Below, piece after piece: positions 7,220 through 14,395 of a DNA stretch of 19,469 bases. Position numbers and translations under genes: made by a program. Source of the DNA: Pseudomonadota bacterium (GTDB lineage Bacteria; Desulfobacterota; Desulfovibrionia; Desulfovibrionales; Desulfovibrionaceae). The first letter of the stretch is position 1; every line of letters begins with the position of its first letter. The stretch lies in contig JAFABC010000015.1 of assembly GCA_023426275.1 (NCBI GenBank), forward strand, positions 1-19,469, given 5' to 3'. A model generated the notes under the pieces. It was not told the DNA's origin. It saw only the letters and a program-made list of their open reading frames with translations, and searched no databases.

Positions 7220-7262
7220 TGTTTCCTGGGAAACATTTGAACCGGGACTGTTTCCCTGTCAA
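7220..7262 (-). promoter_or_regulatory. Promoter with overlapping palindromic operator of the MarR gene
   Basis: On the minus strand TTGACA (7262-7257) and TCAAAT (7240-7235) are 16 nt apart. A perfect 16-bp palindrome, TGTTTCCTGGGAAACA (7220-7235), abuts the -10, and a further TGTTTCC half-site with a facing GGGA (7244-7256) lies between -35 and -10. Binding there would block RNA polymerase, so MarR autorepression is the simplest reading. Confidence 0.6.
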
Positions 7263-7281
7263 CAAAAAAAGCCCTCCCGCC

Positions 7282-8442
7282 TCAGCCGCAGTCCAAGGTG
7301 ACGCTGCAGTTGCGCCCGAGCCCTTTGGCCCTGTAGAGCGCCTGATCCGCCCGCTGCAGCAGACCGTCCAGGCCGGGCATTCCGTCCGTGCAGGTGACGA
7401 TGCCCACGGATATGGTCACGTTGGTCGGCTGGCCGGACACGCGGGCGAGTTCCCGTTCGGCCCGGGTGCGCAGGTTTTCCGCCACGTGTTGCGCCATGGC
7501 GGCGTCGCATTCGCGCAGGACCAGACAAAACTCCTCCCCGCCCAACCGGCCGGCCACATCCCGACAGCGCGCGGTGCGCCGCAGGATGCCGGCAAACGCC
7601 CGCAAGACCGCGTCGCCCACATGGTGCCCGTGGCGGTCATTGACGGCCTTGAAATGATCCAGATCGATCATGAGCACGGACACGGGCCGATGTCTGGCAA
7701 GGGTCTCCCCGATCATCCGATCGCCCCGGGCCAGGGTGGCCCGGCGATTGAGCAGTCCGGTCAGTTCGTCCACCGAAGCTTTCTGATCCAGGGCGAGAAA
7801 CAGCAGACAAAAATTCCAGGTCACGGACAGGGACAGGGCCAGCATACGGGTCAGGCCGCCATTGAACCCGTTCCGCGCCCCGCTGACGCTCAACCAGCCC
7901 ACGGAGACGCCGATCCCGCGCGCGAGATAGAACAGGGCGAAGAACACAAGCACGATCGCGCAGATACGGCGCCCCCTGGCCCGCACCCCGGGGGGATGGA
8001 ACAGCGACCACGCAGCCCGGCCAAAAAAATAGGAGGTGGGCAGGGACACCATGAAAATGCGCTGGCCCAGGTCGTCGCCCCGGGACACGGAAAAAGCCAA
8101 CCCGGCCAGGGCCAGCCCCAGCCCGGCCAGCAGTTCGGTCCACCGGCCCTGCCGGCCGTCGAATATGTCGATGCCGACGGCGACCAGCCCCGCGGTGGCG
8201 ATCATCGCCCCGTTGGCGAGCAGCACGGAAACGGGAAAGGGCAAAAGCCACGGCCGCAACGCGAAAAGCAGGCTGCCGACGGCGGCGGCGAGATTGGAAG
8301 CGGCCCAGATCCGCATGGCCGGGGAATGCAGGCAGCGTCCGACGAAAAAATGCAGGGCGGCCAGCAGGCCGCACATGACGGCGCCGGCGAGAAAAAGGGT
8401 TGGCGTATCAGGAGTCATCGACATCACACATACATGCAACAA
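7282..8442 (-). CDS. Membrane-bound diguanylate cyclase (GGDEF), 386 aa
   Basis: Synthesises cyclic di-GMP from two GTP at the inner membrane. The N-terminal 215 residues contain about six or seven hydrophobic segments (for example 15-34, 50-66, 72-92, 103-120, 158-175, 198-218) and no recognised sensor domain. The GGDEF domain follows (about 222-383): DELTGLLNRR, MIDLDHFKAVND, an intact active site GGEEF (301-305), and a product-inhibition I-site RCRD (292-295) exactly five residues before it. It should therefore be active and feedback-controlled. The start is uncertain: ATG codons at 8442, 8424 and 8418 are all in frame and none has a good ribosome site; the longest is given. It lies upstream of the MarR gene on the same strand. 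Confidence 0.92.
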   Translation of the reverse strand: MLHVCVMSMTPDTPTLFLAGAVMCGLLAALHFFVGRCLHSPAMRIWAASNLAAAVGSLLFALRPWLLPFPVSVLLANGAMIATAGLVAVGIDIFDGRQGRWTELLAGLGLALAGLAFSVSRGDDLGQRIFMVSLPTSYFFGRAAWSLFHPPGVRARGRRICAIVLVFFALFYLARGIGVSVGWLSVSGARNGFNGGLTRMLALSLSVTWNFCLLFLALDQKASVDELTGLLNRRATLARGDRMIGETLARHRPVSVLMIDLDHFKAVNDRHGHHVGDAVLRAFAGILRRTARCRDVAGRLGGEEFCLVLRECDAAMAQHVAENLRTRAERELARVSGQPTNVTISVGIVTCTDGMPGLDGLLQRADQALYRAKGLGRNCSVTLDCG

Positions 8443-8623
8443 CGCCGCATCAAGACACCGTCAGGCTGGATACCCTGCTCTCCCATGTCTTCCCATCCGC
8501 CGGCCACAAGGACCAAAACGCCCGGAATCTCCGCTCCAGCCGCCCTGTTGCAGGCAGCCTCCCGCGTGTCAATCCCACGGCATGCCGCCGCCCGCCCGGG
8601 GACGGACACGACCGGCCGGGCAT

Positions 8624-8659
8624 CCCGTCAGTTGCCCAGCCGTTCGAGCAACTGACGGG
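8624..8659 (-). terminator. Stem-loop overlapping the stop codon of the octaheme cytochrome gene
   Basis: CCCGTCAGTTGC (8624-8635) and GCAACTGACGGG (8648-8659) form a perfect 12-bp stem with a 12-nt loop. The TGA stop and the final codons of the cytochrome gene lie inside it. No U-run follows on the minus strand, so it may be an mRNA 3'-end stabiliser or a Rho-associated stop instead of a classic terminator. The remaining gap to the diguanylate cyclase, 8443-8623, shows nothing else clear. Confidence 0.45.
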
Positions 8660-10901
8660 CCGGGGCGAAATCCGGGGTTTCGTGCAACAGGCGTCCGGCC
8701 AGCTCCCGGGCCTTGTCCGTCTGGCCCGCCCGAAGGTACAGGCCGGCCAGGGCCCCGAAGGCGGCCTGATCGCGCGGCGACAGGGCCAGCGCCTGCAAAA
8801 AGGCCTGTTCGGCCCGCTGCGGCTCCCCGAGCACCAGCAGCACCTGCCCCTGGTTGTAGTAGGCCCGGCCGTAGTGCAGGCCGGCTGCCGCCTTGGCCAG
8901 ATACTGCTCCGCGTCCCGGTACTGCCGCATCTCGGCCAGCAGCAGGCCAAGGGAATACGACACTTCGTACAGCCCGGGCTCCTGCGCCACCACTTCGCGC
9001 AACAGCCGCTCGGCGTCCCGGTTCTTGCCCTCGCGGTTGTAGAGCATGGCCAGATTGACCTTGGCCGGATAGAACCGGCTGTCGATGGCAATGGCTCTTT
9101 TGTACTCGGCAATAGCCCGGGGGCCGTCCTTCAGGTTCGCGGCCAGATTGCCGAGATTGTAGCGCTGCGGGGCGAGGTCGGCGTTGTACTCCATGGCCGC
9201 GCGGTATTCGTCCAGGGCCTTGTGGAAGGCCGCCCGGTCGTCCTTGCGCAACCGGTCCTCCGGCAGCACGGACAGCAGCATGGCCGCTTCCATGCGCACG
9301 GCCTTGACGGGATCGTAGAGTTTCGGGGCGATGCGCCGCAGCCGTGTTTCGGCGTCGAAATATTCCAGGCTGCGGATGGCGGTGTAGCGGATGAGCGCGT
9401 CAGCGTCATCGAGGGCCCTGGCCAGACAGGCGTGGCTGGCCTCGCTGGGAGAGGAACGCAGCAGACTGAGTCCCGTGGCCCGGACAATGGCCGGCAACAG
9501 CGGGTCCTCGGCCAGCCGGATCAGATCCGCCTCGGCTTCGGGCGTATGGGCGCGGCCGGCGGCGATGACGGTGCCGTACTGGGGCTTTCGCGTCTGGCCA
9601 TACCACTTGCTGAAGGCCTCGATGTTCCAGTCGAGCGTCTTGTCGGCGTGGCAGCCCTGGGCCATGCAGGCGTTTGGCGTGTCGAGCTTGGCGCTGAGGT
9701 CCGGACGGGGCACGCGCAGGCTGTGGTCCGGGCGGTAGTCGATGCCCATGTAATAGCGCCCCGGCATGTGGCACTTGACGCACAGATGGCCCTCGCTGGG
9801 CTTTCCCTCATGCACGGCCTTGTGGAAATGGTGCGCCTTGGAGTCGTAGACCTCGGCCCGGTGACACTGGGTGCACAGGGCATTGCCTTCCTTGTGGCGC
9901 TTGAGACTGTGCACGTCGTGGCAGTCGCTGCACCGCACGCCGCGCTGGTACATCTTGCTCTGGACAAAGGAGCCGTACACGTAATCCTCGGCCAGAATCT
10001 GGCCGTCGGGGAAATACAGGCCCTCGCGCAGCAGTTCCGGCACCAGGAGGTTGAGCAGGTTGCCCTGGACATGGCGGTTGTCGCCAAGCTGGAACCGCCG
10101 GGAATGGCAGGGCGCGCACAGCCGGATCTGCGCCTCGGAGGAGATGTTGCCGGTGCGCACGGTCAGGCCGAAATTGTCCGTCCGGCTGCGGGCCAGGGGC
10201 GGCAGTTCGGCCCATTCGAGGTGCTTCGAGCCCGGACCGTGGCAGGCCTCGCAGCCCACGGTGATCTCCGACCAGGTGGTGTGGTAGTCGCCCGTCTCGG
10301 GGTTGTAGCCCTTGGTCACGTTGGTCGAGTGGCACTCGGCGCACATGGCGTTCCAGGTCTGCCCGCCCCTGGTCCAGTGCAGCCAGTCCTGCGACGAGGC
10401 GACGTCGTAGGGCGGCAGGCGGTACCAGGTCTTTTTCTCGACGTCCCAGGCGATGTTGAAGCATTGCAGCCGCCCCCCGGGAAAGGGCACCAGATACTGC
10501 TGCAAGGGATAGGCGCCAAAGGTGTAGGCGATCTCGAACTGGCCGGGCTTCCCGTCCGGCCCTTCGGTCTCGACGAAAAACTTGCCGTCCTTGCGGTAAA
10601 ACCGCGAGGTGACGTGGTTGTGCGGATCGGTGTAGCGCACGTCATTGAAATCGCCGAGCACGGTGTCGTCGCGGGCCTCGGCCATGGCCAGCCGGTGGTC
10701 CGAGGCAAACCATTTCTTATAGGTCGCCTCGTGGCACTTCTTGCAGGCGGCGCTGCCGACGAACCGGGCCGGCTCCCTGACCGGCGTCGCGGCCTTGGTG
10801 CCAAACGTCAGGACGTAGAGCAGCGGCGACAGCAGGATCATGCCGGCGGCAAGGAAGGCCAGCCGTTCCCAACGTGTTGTCGTATTCCGTGGATCTGTCA
10901 T
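8628..10901 (-). CDS. Membrane-anchored octaheme cytochrome c with HEAT-like and TPR repeats, 757 aa
   Basis: A periplasmic electron-transfer protein held by an N-terminal anchor (about residues 14-33). Seven CXXCH heme sites start at residues 53, 187, 217, 262, 324, 343 and 374, and one CX4CH site (CMAQGCH) at 412, giving eight predicted c-hemes. Residues about 450-555 look like HEAT-type helical repeats and about 565-755 like roughly five TPRs. This resembles the multiheme cytochrome c554-like/TPR proteins annotated in Deltaproteobacteria and Planctomycetes. The start at 10901 (MTDPRN) is preferred to the frame start 29 codons upstream because the anchor then sits at the N-terminus; its ribosome site is weak. 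It is the third gene of the cytochrome b-Rieske operon, 28 nt after the Rieske gene, and takes the place where cytochrome c1 would be expected. A catalytic role cannot be excluded. Confidence 0.93.
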   Translation of the reverse strand: MTDPRNTTTRWERLAFLAAGMILLSPLLYVLTFGTKAATPVREPARFVGSAACKKCHEATYKKWFASDHRLAMAEARDDTVLGDFNDVRYTDPHNHVTSRFYRKDGKFFVETEGPDGKPGQFEIAYTFGAYPLQQYLVPFPGGRLQCFNIAWDVEKKTWYRLPPYDVASSQDWLHWTRGGQTWNAMCAECHSTNVTKGYNPETGDYHTTWSEITVGCEACHGPGSKHLEWAELPPLARSRTDNFGLTVRTGNISSEAQIRLCAPCHSRRFQLGDNRHVQGNLLNLLVPELLREGLYFPDGQILAEDYVYGSFVQSKMYQRGVRCSDCHDVHSLKRHKEGNALCTQCHRAEVYDSKAHHFHKAVHEGKPSEGHLCVKCHMPGRYYMGIDYRPDHSLRVPRPDLSAKLDTPNACMAQGCHADKTLDWNIEAFSKWYGQTRKPQYGTVIAAGRAHTPEAEADLIRLAEDPLLPAIVRATGLSLLRSSPSEASHACLARALDDADALIRYTAIRSLEYFDAETRLRRIAPKLYDPVKAVRMEAAMLLSVLPEDRLRKDDRAAFHKALDEYRAAMEYNADLAPQRYNLGNLAANLKDGPRAIAEYKRAIAIDSRFYPAKVNLAMLYNREGKNRDAERLLREVVAQEPGLYEVSYSLGLLLAEMRQYRDAEQYLAKAAAGLHYGRAYYNQGQVLLVLGEPQRAEQAFLQALALSPRDQAAFGALAGLYLRAGQTDKARELAGRLLHETPDFAPARQLLERLGN

Positions 10902-10929
10902 GGAGCAACGTCGCCCTGGCCCGGCGCGC

Positions 10930-11457
10930 CTACAGGCGCGTGGCCTGATCCGGCTCGAAGCGTTCCCGGCGGCGCGGCGTCGCGACATCGACTTTGACGA
11001 TGTCGTTTTCGATGCGCACCGGATACCAGTCCAGCGGCCGGGGGGCCGGCGCGGTCAGCACCTCGCCGGTCAGGCCGAAGCTGGAGCCGTGGCAGGGGCA
11101 GACAAACCGCCCTTCCTCCTCCTCCCAGCGCAGGGAACAGCCCAGATGGGTGCAGGTGCGCGACAGGGCCAGAAAGCCGCCGTCCGCCAGCCGGCTCAGG
11201 TAGAACCCGCCCTGGGCGATGGCCGTCACCGTGGACGGCTGGAACTGGCCGACCGGACCGGCCGTGATGATGCGAGGGGTTTTCACCTGGCTCCCCCTGT
11301 CCTTGCGCGACAGCAGAAAGGACAGGCCGACCCAGCAGATTTCCGCGGCGGCGGCCAGCCCGATCACGGCCCACAGGCGGTTTAAAAAGCGCCGGCGACC
11401 GGTTCGCACTTCCGGCGCGGCGGCATCGGAGCGAACCGGGGCCTTATTCTTTTTCAT
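10930..11457 (-). CDS. Rieske [2Fe-2S] protein of a cytochrome b complex, 175 aa
   Basis: The iron-sulfur subunit that takes an electron from quinol at the Qo site. Both cluster-binding boxes are intact: CTHLGC (residues 102-107) and CPCHGS (120-125), supplying two Cys and two His plus the disulfide cysteines. The N-terminus carries a Tat-like motif (RRRFLNRL, 21-28) followed by a hydrophobic anchor (about 29-49), as expected for a folded protein exported and kept in the membrane. Length is normal. The ATG overlaps the TGA of the cytochrome b gene in an ATGA, which suggests translational coupling and fixes the start. The next gene downstream is the octaheme cytochrome. Confidence 0.96.
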   Translation of the reverse strand: MKKNKAPVRSDAAAPEVRTGRRRFLNRLWAVIGLAAAAEICWVGLSFLLSRKDRGSQVKTPRIITAGPVGQFQPSTVTAIAQGGFYLSRLADGGFLALSRTCTHLGCSLRWEEEEGRFVCPCHGSSFGLTGEVLTAPAPRPLDWYPVRIENDIVKVDVATPRRRERFEPDQATRL

Positions 11458-12749
11458 GACGGCGTGCCTCCCTGCGTCCATGGCCACATCAGGCGCATTT
11501 CCGGCCCCCGGAACCAGACGCCGACGCCCGTGCAGACCACGCCGGCGGCCAGCACCAGACACAGACAACCCATGACGGCCTCGGCCCGGGAATAGCCGAG
11601 TTTCCCGACCAGCACGCCATACGCGCCCACAAGCAGCCCCAGCGCCAGCAGCGTCGGGAAAAGGCCCCGCGTCAGCCACGCGCCCGCGGTGGCCGCGCCC
11701 CCGGCGCGGAGCCAGAAATCATCAACCAAAACAGCCCCCAGCGTGATGACGCAGCCGGCCACCGTCATCCAGACCGCCAGCCGGCGGCCGCGCCCCGAAC
11801 AAAACCAGACGCCCGGCGGCCCGGCGCTGCCCGGCCACAAGGGAACAACCAGCAAGGCCAGCGCGCCGAGCAACGGCCAGACAAAGACCGCGAAAACCGG
11901 ATGCAGGTGCAGCAGCAATTCCTGGAATCCCTGGAAATACCAGGGAGCCTTGGCCGGATTCGGGCTCAGGCCGGGATTGGCCTGGGCCAGCAGGGGCGCA
12001 TCGGCCGCCATGGCCAGCAGCAGCACGCCGGCCACGAGCGCCAGCCCCACGGCGGCCTCGCGCGCGAGCAGGTGCGGCACGGTCGGCACACGCTCCTCCC
12101 CGGCCGCCGTTTCCGGGCGCACCAGCCCGCCGGCCCGCCGGACCAGCCAGAAATGCCAGAAGAGGAAAAGCAGGAGCGCCCCCGGCAGCATGGCCACATG
12201 GAGCACGAAAAAGTTGGCCAGGGTCGCCTGCCCGATGTCCACGCCACCGCGAAAAAGCTCCCGCAGCCAGTTTCCGGCCAACGGCACGTAGCCGAGCATG
12301 CTCGTGCAGATGGTCACCGCCCAGTAGGCGAGCTGGTCCCAGGGCAGCAGGTAGCCGGTGAAATTGGCCGCCAGCAGCAAGGCCAGAAGCAGCAGGCCGA
12401 TGGCCCAGCTGAGCCGCCGGCCCGGGCCGAAGGCGCCGGTGACGGCCACGCGCACGAAATGCAGCGCGGCCACGACCACGAGCAGATTGGCGCTCCAGTA
12501 GTGGACATTGCGCACCCAGCGGCCAAAGGGAACCTCGCGGGCCAGCCCGACGACCGAGGCGTAAGCCCCTTCGATCGAGGGCTGGTAGAGCGTGAGCAGC
12601 AACACGCCCGTAAGCGCCAGCAGGCCAAGCAGCGTCACGGCCATGCCGCCAAGGCCCAGGCTCAGGCCGAAGGCGAGCGTGGACGCGGGCACGGTCGGCG
12701 GATGCAGATGGACGAGCAGGTCGGAAAAGGATTTCCGTGAAGACCGCAT
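11454..12749 (-). CDS. Cytochrome b (b6 plus subunit IV type fusion) of a Rieske complex, 431 aa
   Basis: The membrane diheme subunit that oxidises and reduces quinone. Heme ligands are visible as H83/H97 in helix B (13 residues between) and H184/H199 in helix D (14 between, the spacing known from b6-type proteins). The C-terminal half has subunit IV-like features, including YFQGFQELLLHLHP (271-284), and then about three more hydrophobic segments (324-342, 363-382, 391-413). The Qo-site tetrapeptide that is usually PEWY reads APWY (268-271), so the conserved Glu is replaced by Pro. The start at 12749 is chosen over a frame 27 codons longer because it follows GAGG at about 10 nt and begins with a typical MRSSRKSFSDLL amphipathic segment. 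It is first in the operon, behind a sigma-54-like site. Confidence 0.95.
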   Translation of the reverse strand: MRSSRKSFSDLLVHLHPPTVPASTLAFGLSLGLGGMAVTLLGLLALTGVLLLTLYQPSIEGAYASVVGLAREVPFGRWVRNVHYWSANLLVVVAALHFVRVAVTGAFGPGRRLSWAIGLLLLALLLAANFTGYLLPWDQLAYWAVTICTSMLGYVPLAGNWLRELFRGGVDIGQATLANFFVLHVAMLPGALLLFLFWHFWLVRRAGGLVRPETAAGEERVPTVPHLLAREAAVGLALVAGVLLLAMAADAPLLAQANPGLSPNPAKAPWYFQGFQELLLHLHPVFAVFVWPLLGALALLVVPLWPGSAGPPGVWFCSGRGRRLAVWMTVAGCVITLGAVLVDDFWLRAGGAATAGAWLTRGLFPTLLALGLLVGAYGVLVGKLGYSRAEAVMGCLCLVLAAGVVCTGVGVWFRGPEMRLMWPWTQGGTPS

Positions 12750-12835
12750 GTGCAAAAAACCTCTTACGGGCCCGGGCGTCCCGCGCGTTCCGGCAACGGG
12801 GGACGGGCGGGCCAACGAGGCCGCGCCCATCCCTG

Positions 12836-12851
12836 TGCAGTCGATATGCCA
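12836..12851 (-). promoter_or_regulatory. Candidate sigma-54 (-24/-12) promoter of the cytochrome b operon
   Basis: On the minus strand the site reads TGGCATATCGACTGCA. Its GG and GC are exactly 10 nt apart and it matches the consensus TGGCACGNNNNTTGCW at nearly all fixed positions. The implied start is near 12824, about 75 nt before the cytochrome b ATG. A short palindrome, TGGCCGGCCA (12873-12882), lies upstream, but no clear paired activator site was identified. Confidence 0.55.
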
Positions 12852-12905
12852 GAAGATGCGGCGTCGGGCCAGTGGCCGGCCATTGCCGCGTCAGGCGCGA
12901 CAGGC

Positions 12906-12936
12906 AAAAAGCCCCGGGCCTCCCTCGAAAGGAGGC
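12906..12936 (-). terminator. Probable terminator of the outer-membrane protein gene
   Basis: Read on the minus strand, GCCTCC and GGAGGC (12936-12931 and 12923-12918) form a stem with a 7-nt loop, then CCGGGGC and TTTTT (12910-12906). The U-tract is 7 nt from the stem, which is not ideal. A wider pair, GACAGGC (12899-12905) with GCCTGTC (12962-12968), encloses it. It separates the upstream sphA-like gene from the cytochrome b operon on the same strand. Confidence 0.5.
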
Positions 12937-12976
12937 GTGGCGACGCCCGCCGGCCGGCGAAGCCTGTCACCGGGAC

Positions 12977-13978
12977 CTAGAACTTGATGGCAAAGGAACC
13001 GTAGAGCGTGTCGCCCGTCGGGCTGTGGCGCGTGCCGATGTCGTGAATCCATTTGCCGATGAGCATGAGCGGCTTGCCGCCGACCTGCACGGTGTAGGTG
13101 GCGGCCGGTCCGATGCCCGCCCCCGAGGCCTCGAACGACCCCAGTTTGGCCCCGGAGCCCGTGTCCGGCGTGGTCTGGGTGAGCAGATAGCCCACCGCGC
13201 CCAGGGCGAATTTCGGCGTGAAATGGTAGGCCGCCGTCCAGTCCACGTGCAGCTGGTTGCCCGACAGATAGTGGGTCTCCGGGTTCTCGGTGTTGATCAT
13301 GTAGCCGGCGTTGACCGACAGCTCGAAGGCGTTCTTGTGCAGCCAGGTGAAGGCCACGTTGCCGTCGAAACTGAAGTAGTTCATGCCGAGGTTGGTCAGC
13401 TTGCTGGAATTGTAGTAGCCGGTCGGCAAAAACACGATGGGCGTGACCAGGACGTGGCACTCGCCGAAGTTCCAGCCGGCCACGACCGGCATGAAAAAGA
13501 TGTCGGACAGCCCGCCCCGGTTGCCGGAGCCGCTGACGGTGGTCTGGTTGACCGTGGGCAGCCCGGTCAGGTCCGACCGGGAAATGGAGGTGGCCGAAGC
13601 CTGCCCGGAAACATGCAGGTTGATGATGATCGGCACGCCCATGCCGATGCCGAGAAAGCCGTTCATGGCCGGCACGTCGAACATGTAGCTCAGTTTGGTG
13701 AGGTTCATCGTCGAATAGACGTCGAGCCCGGCGTACACACGGCCGCCCTTGAGCGTCCCGTCGATATGTCCCGCCTGATAGATGACGTCGTTGCGGACGT
13801 AGAACCCGGCTTCCGGGACAAAGCCCATCATGAAGTCGCCGTAGGCGCCCTTGACGTAATGGCTCACCCCGCCTTCGACGGCCGCGGCCGGCCGGGGAGC
13901 GAGACAAAGACACAGGGCGACAAGCAGCGGCAACAGCCCAAACGCGACGCACCGGGAAGACGACAGCTTGCACAACAT
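12977..13978 (-). CDS. Outer-membrane beta-barrel protein, SphA / phenol-MetA family, 333 aa
   Basis: Probably an outer-membrane channel of the family annotated as SphA or 'MetA-pathway of phenol degradation' transporters; real substrates are mostly unknown. A signal peptide is clear (about residues 1-33, hydrophobic run then AAA before VEGG). The mature N-terminus VEGGVSHYVKGAYGDFMMGFVPEAGFYVRND carries features typical of the family, here described by residues 34-64. Alternating amphipathic strands follow, and the protein ends in a terminal Phe (GSFAIKF), the usual barrel-assembly signal. The start at 13978 follows AGGAAAGG at about 7 nt and begins the signal peptide, so the 63-codon longer frame is not used. 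It lies upstream of the cytochrome b operon on the same strand but a terminator-like hairpin and a separate promoter suggest independent transcription. Confidence 0.85.
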   Translation of the reverse strand: MLCKLSSSRCVAFGLLPLLVALCLCLAPRPAAAVEGGVSHYVKGAYGDFMMGFVPEAGFYVRNDVIYQAGHIDGTLKGGRVYAGLDVYSTMNLTKLSYMFDVPAMNGFLGIGMGVPIIINLHVSGQASATSISRSDLTGLPTVNQTTVSGSGNRGGLSDIFFMPVVAGWNFGECHVLVTPIVFLPTGYYNSSKLTNLGMNYFSFDGNVAFTWLHKNAFELSVNAGYMINTENPETHYLSGNQLHVDWTAAYHFTPKFALGAVGYLLTQTTPDTGSGAKLGSFEASGAGIGPAATYTVQVGGKPLMLIGKWIHDIGTRHSPTGDTLYGSFAIKF

Positions 13979-14175
13979 GGAGAACCTTTCCTGGGTTTCT
14001 GGTGGAAAGCGGGCATGGGCCGCCTCCGCCGGGGCATCCGGCCAAACCACCATCGTCACGGGCGGACAAGTCAAGGCAACCTTGGCGCTCACGCTGCAAC
14101 ATCCCGGTGAAACGACAACACGCGCACGCCCAGGATACGCTCCCGGGCGAACATCCCCCTCCGCCATGCTGGGAC

Positions 14176-14191
14176 TGGTGCTGGACTTGCA
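14176..14191 (+). promoter_or_regulatory. Candidate sigma-54 (-24/-12) promoter of the efflux operon
   Basis: The site reads TGGTGCTGGACTTGCA: TGG at -24 and a perfect TTGCA at -12, with GG and GC 10 nt apart; the CA after TGG is replaced by TG. The implied start is near 14203, giving a leader of about 190 nt that contains the large inverted repeat at 14239-14292. It sits in the divergent gap 13979-14395, where no promoter for the minus-strand gene could be assigned. Confidence 0.5.
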
Positions 14192-14238
14192 TCATTTTGT
14201 CAAGAACCGCGCCCTGACGGACACCCCTCCGCCCGCCG

Positions 14239-14292
14239 GCCCACCCAGCAATCGGACTGCCGCCAAACCGGCCGTCCGATTGCTGGGTGGGC
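14239..14292. repeat. 19-bp perfect inverted repeat in the efflux-operon leader
   Basis: The arms 14239-14257 (GCCCACCCAGCAATCGGAC) and 14274-14292 are exact reverse complements, separated by 16 nt. It lies between divergent genes, about 100 nt before the HlyD start codon and downstream of the sigma-54-like site. In RNA it would form a very stable hairpin. No U-tract follows directly, so attenuator, operator or remnant terminal repeats are all possible. Confidence 0.85.
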
Positions 14293-14308
14293 AACAATGC
14301 ATTATTAT
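14280..14308 (+). promoter_or_regulatory. Alternative sigma-70-like promoter of the efflux operon
   Basis: TTGCTG (14280-14285) and TATTAT (14303-14308) are 17 nt apart; the -10 matches at five of six positions, the -35 at three. The -35 lies in the right arm of the inverted repeat, so a protein bound to the repeat could block it. Confidence 0.3.
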
Positions 14309-14395
14309 CATGGAAACTATGAAGCCAAGGCCCGGACGTGTCGCCGATGCGGGGACGCGCCGCCTTTTTCGGGAGACCTTCGACGGAGGAACCCC

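Noticed and set aside
5208..7265. Minus-strand open frame of 685 codons spanning the 5331 gene, the repeat block and the MarR gene
   Set aside because: It crosses a promoter, intergenic repeats and two better-supported genes in other frames, with low-complexity composition.
7264..7284. Seven-T run after the diguanylate cyclase stop, as an intrinsic terminator
   Set aside because: The GC-rich stretch before it (GGCGGGAGGGC) is purine-rich and I found no complementary arm, so there is no convincing stem.
8400..10997. Long plus-strand open frame of 865 codons opposite the octaheme cytochrome
   Set aside because: The minus strand carries eight heme-binding motifs, an anchor and TPRs in frame; the plus-strand translation has no recognisable features.
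14297..14395. Upstream ATG at 14297 as the start of the HlyD protein
   Set aside because: There is no ribosome site before it, and the extra 33 residues would put a charged, cysteine-containing segment before the anchor; the ATG at 14396 has a good GGAGG.
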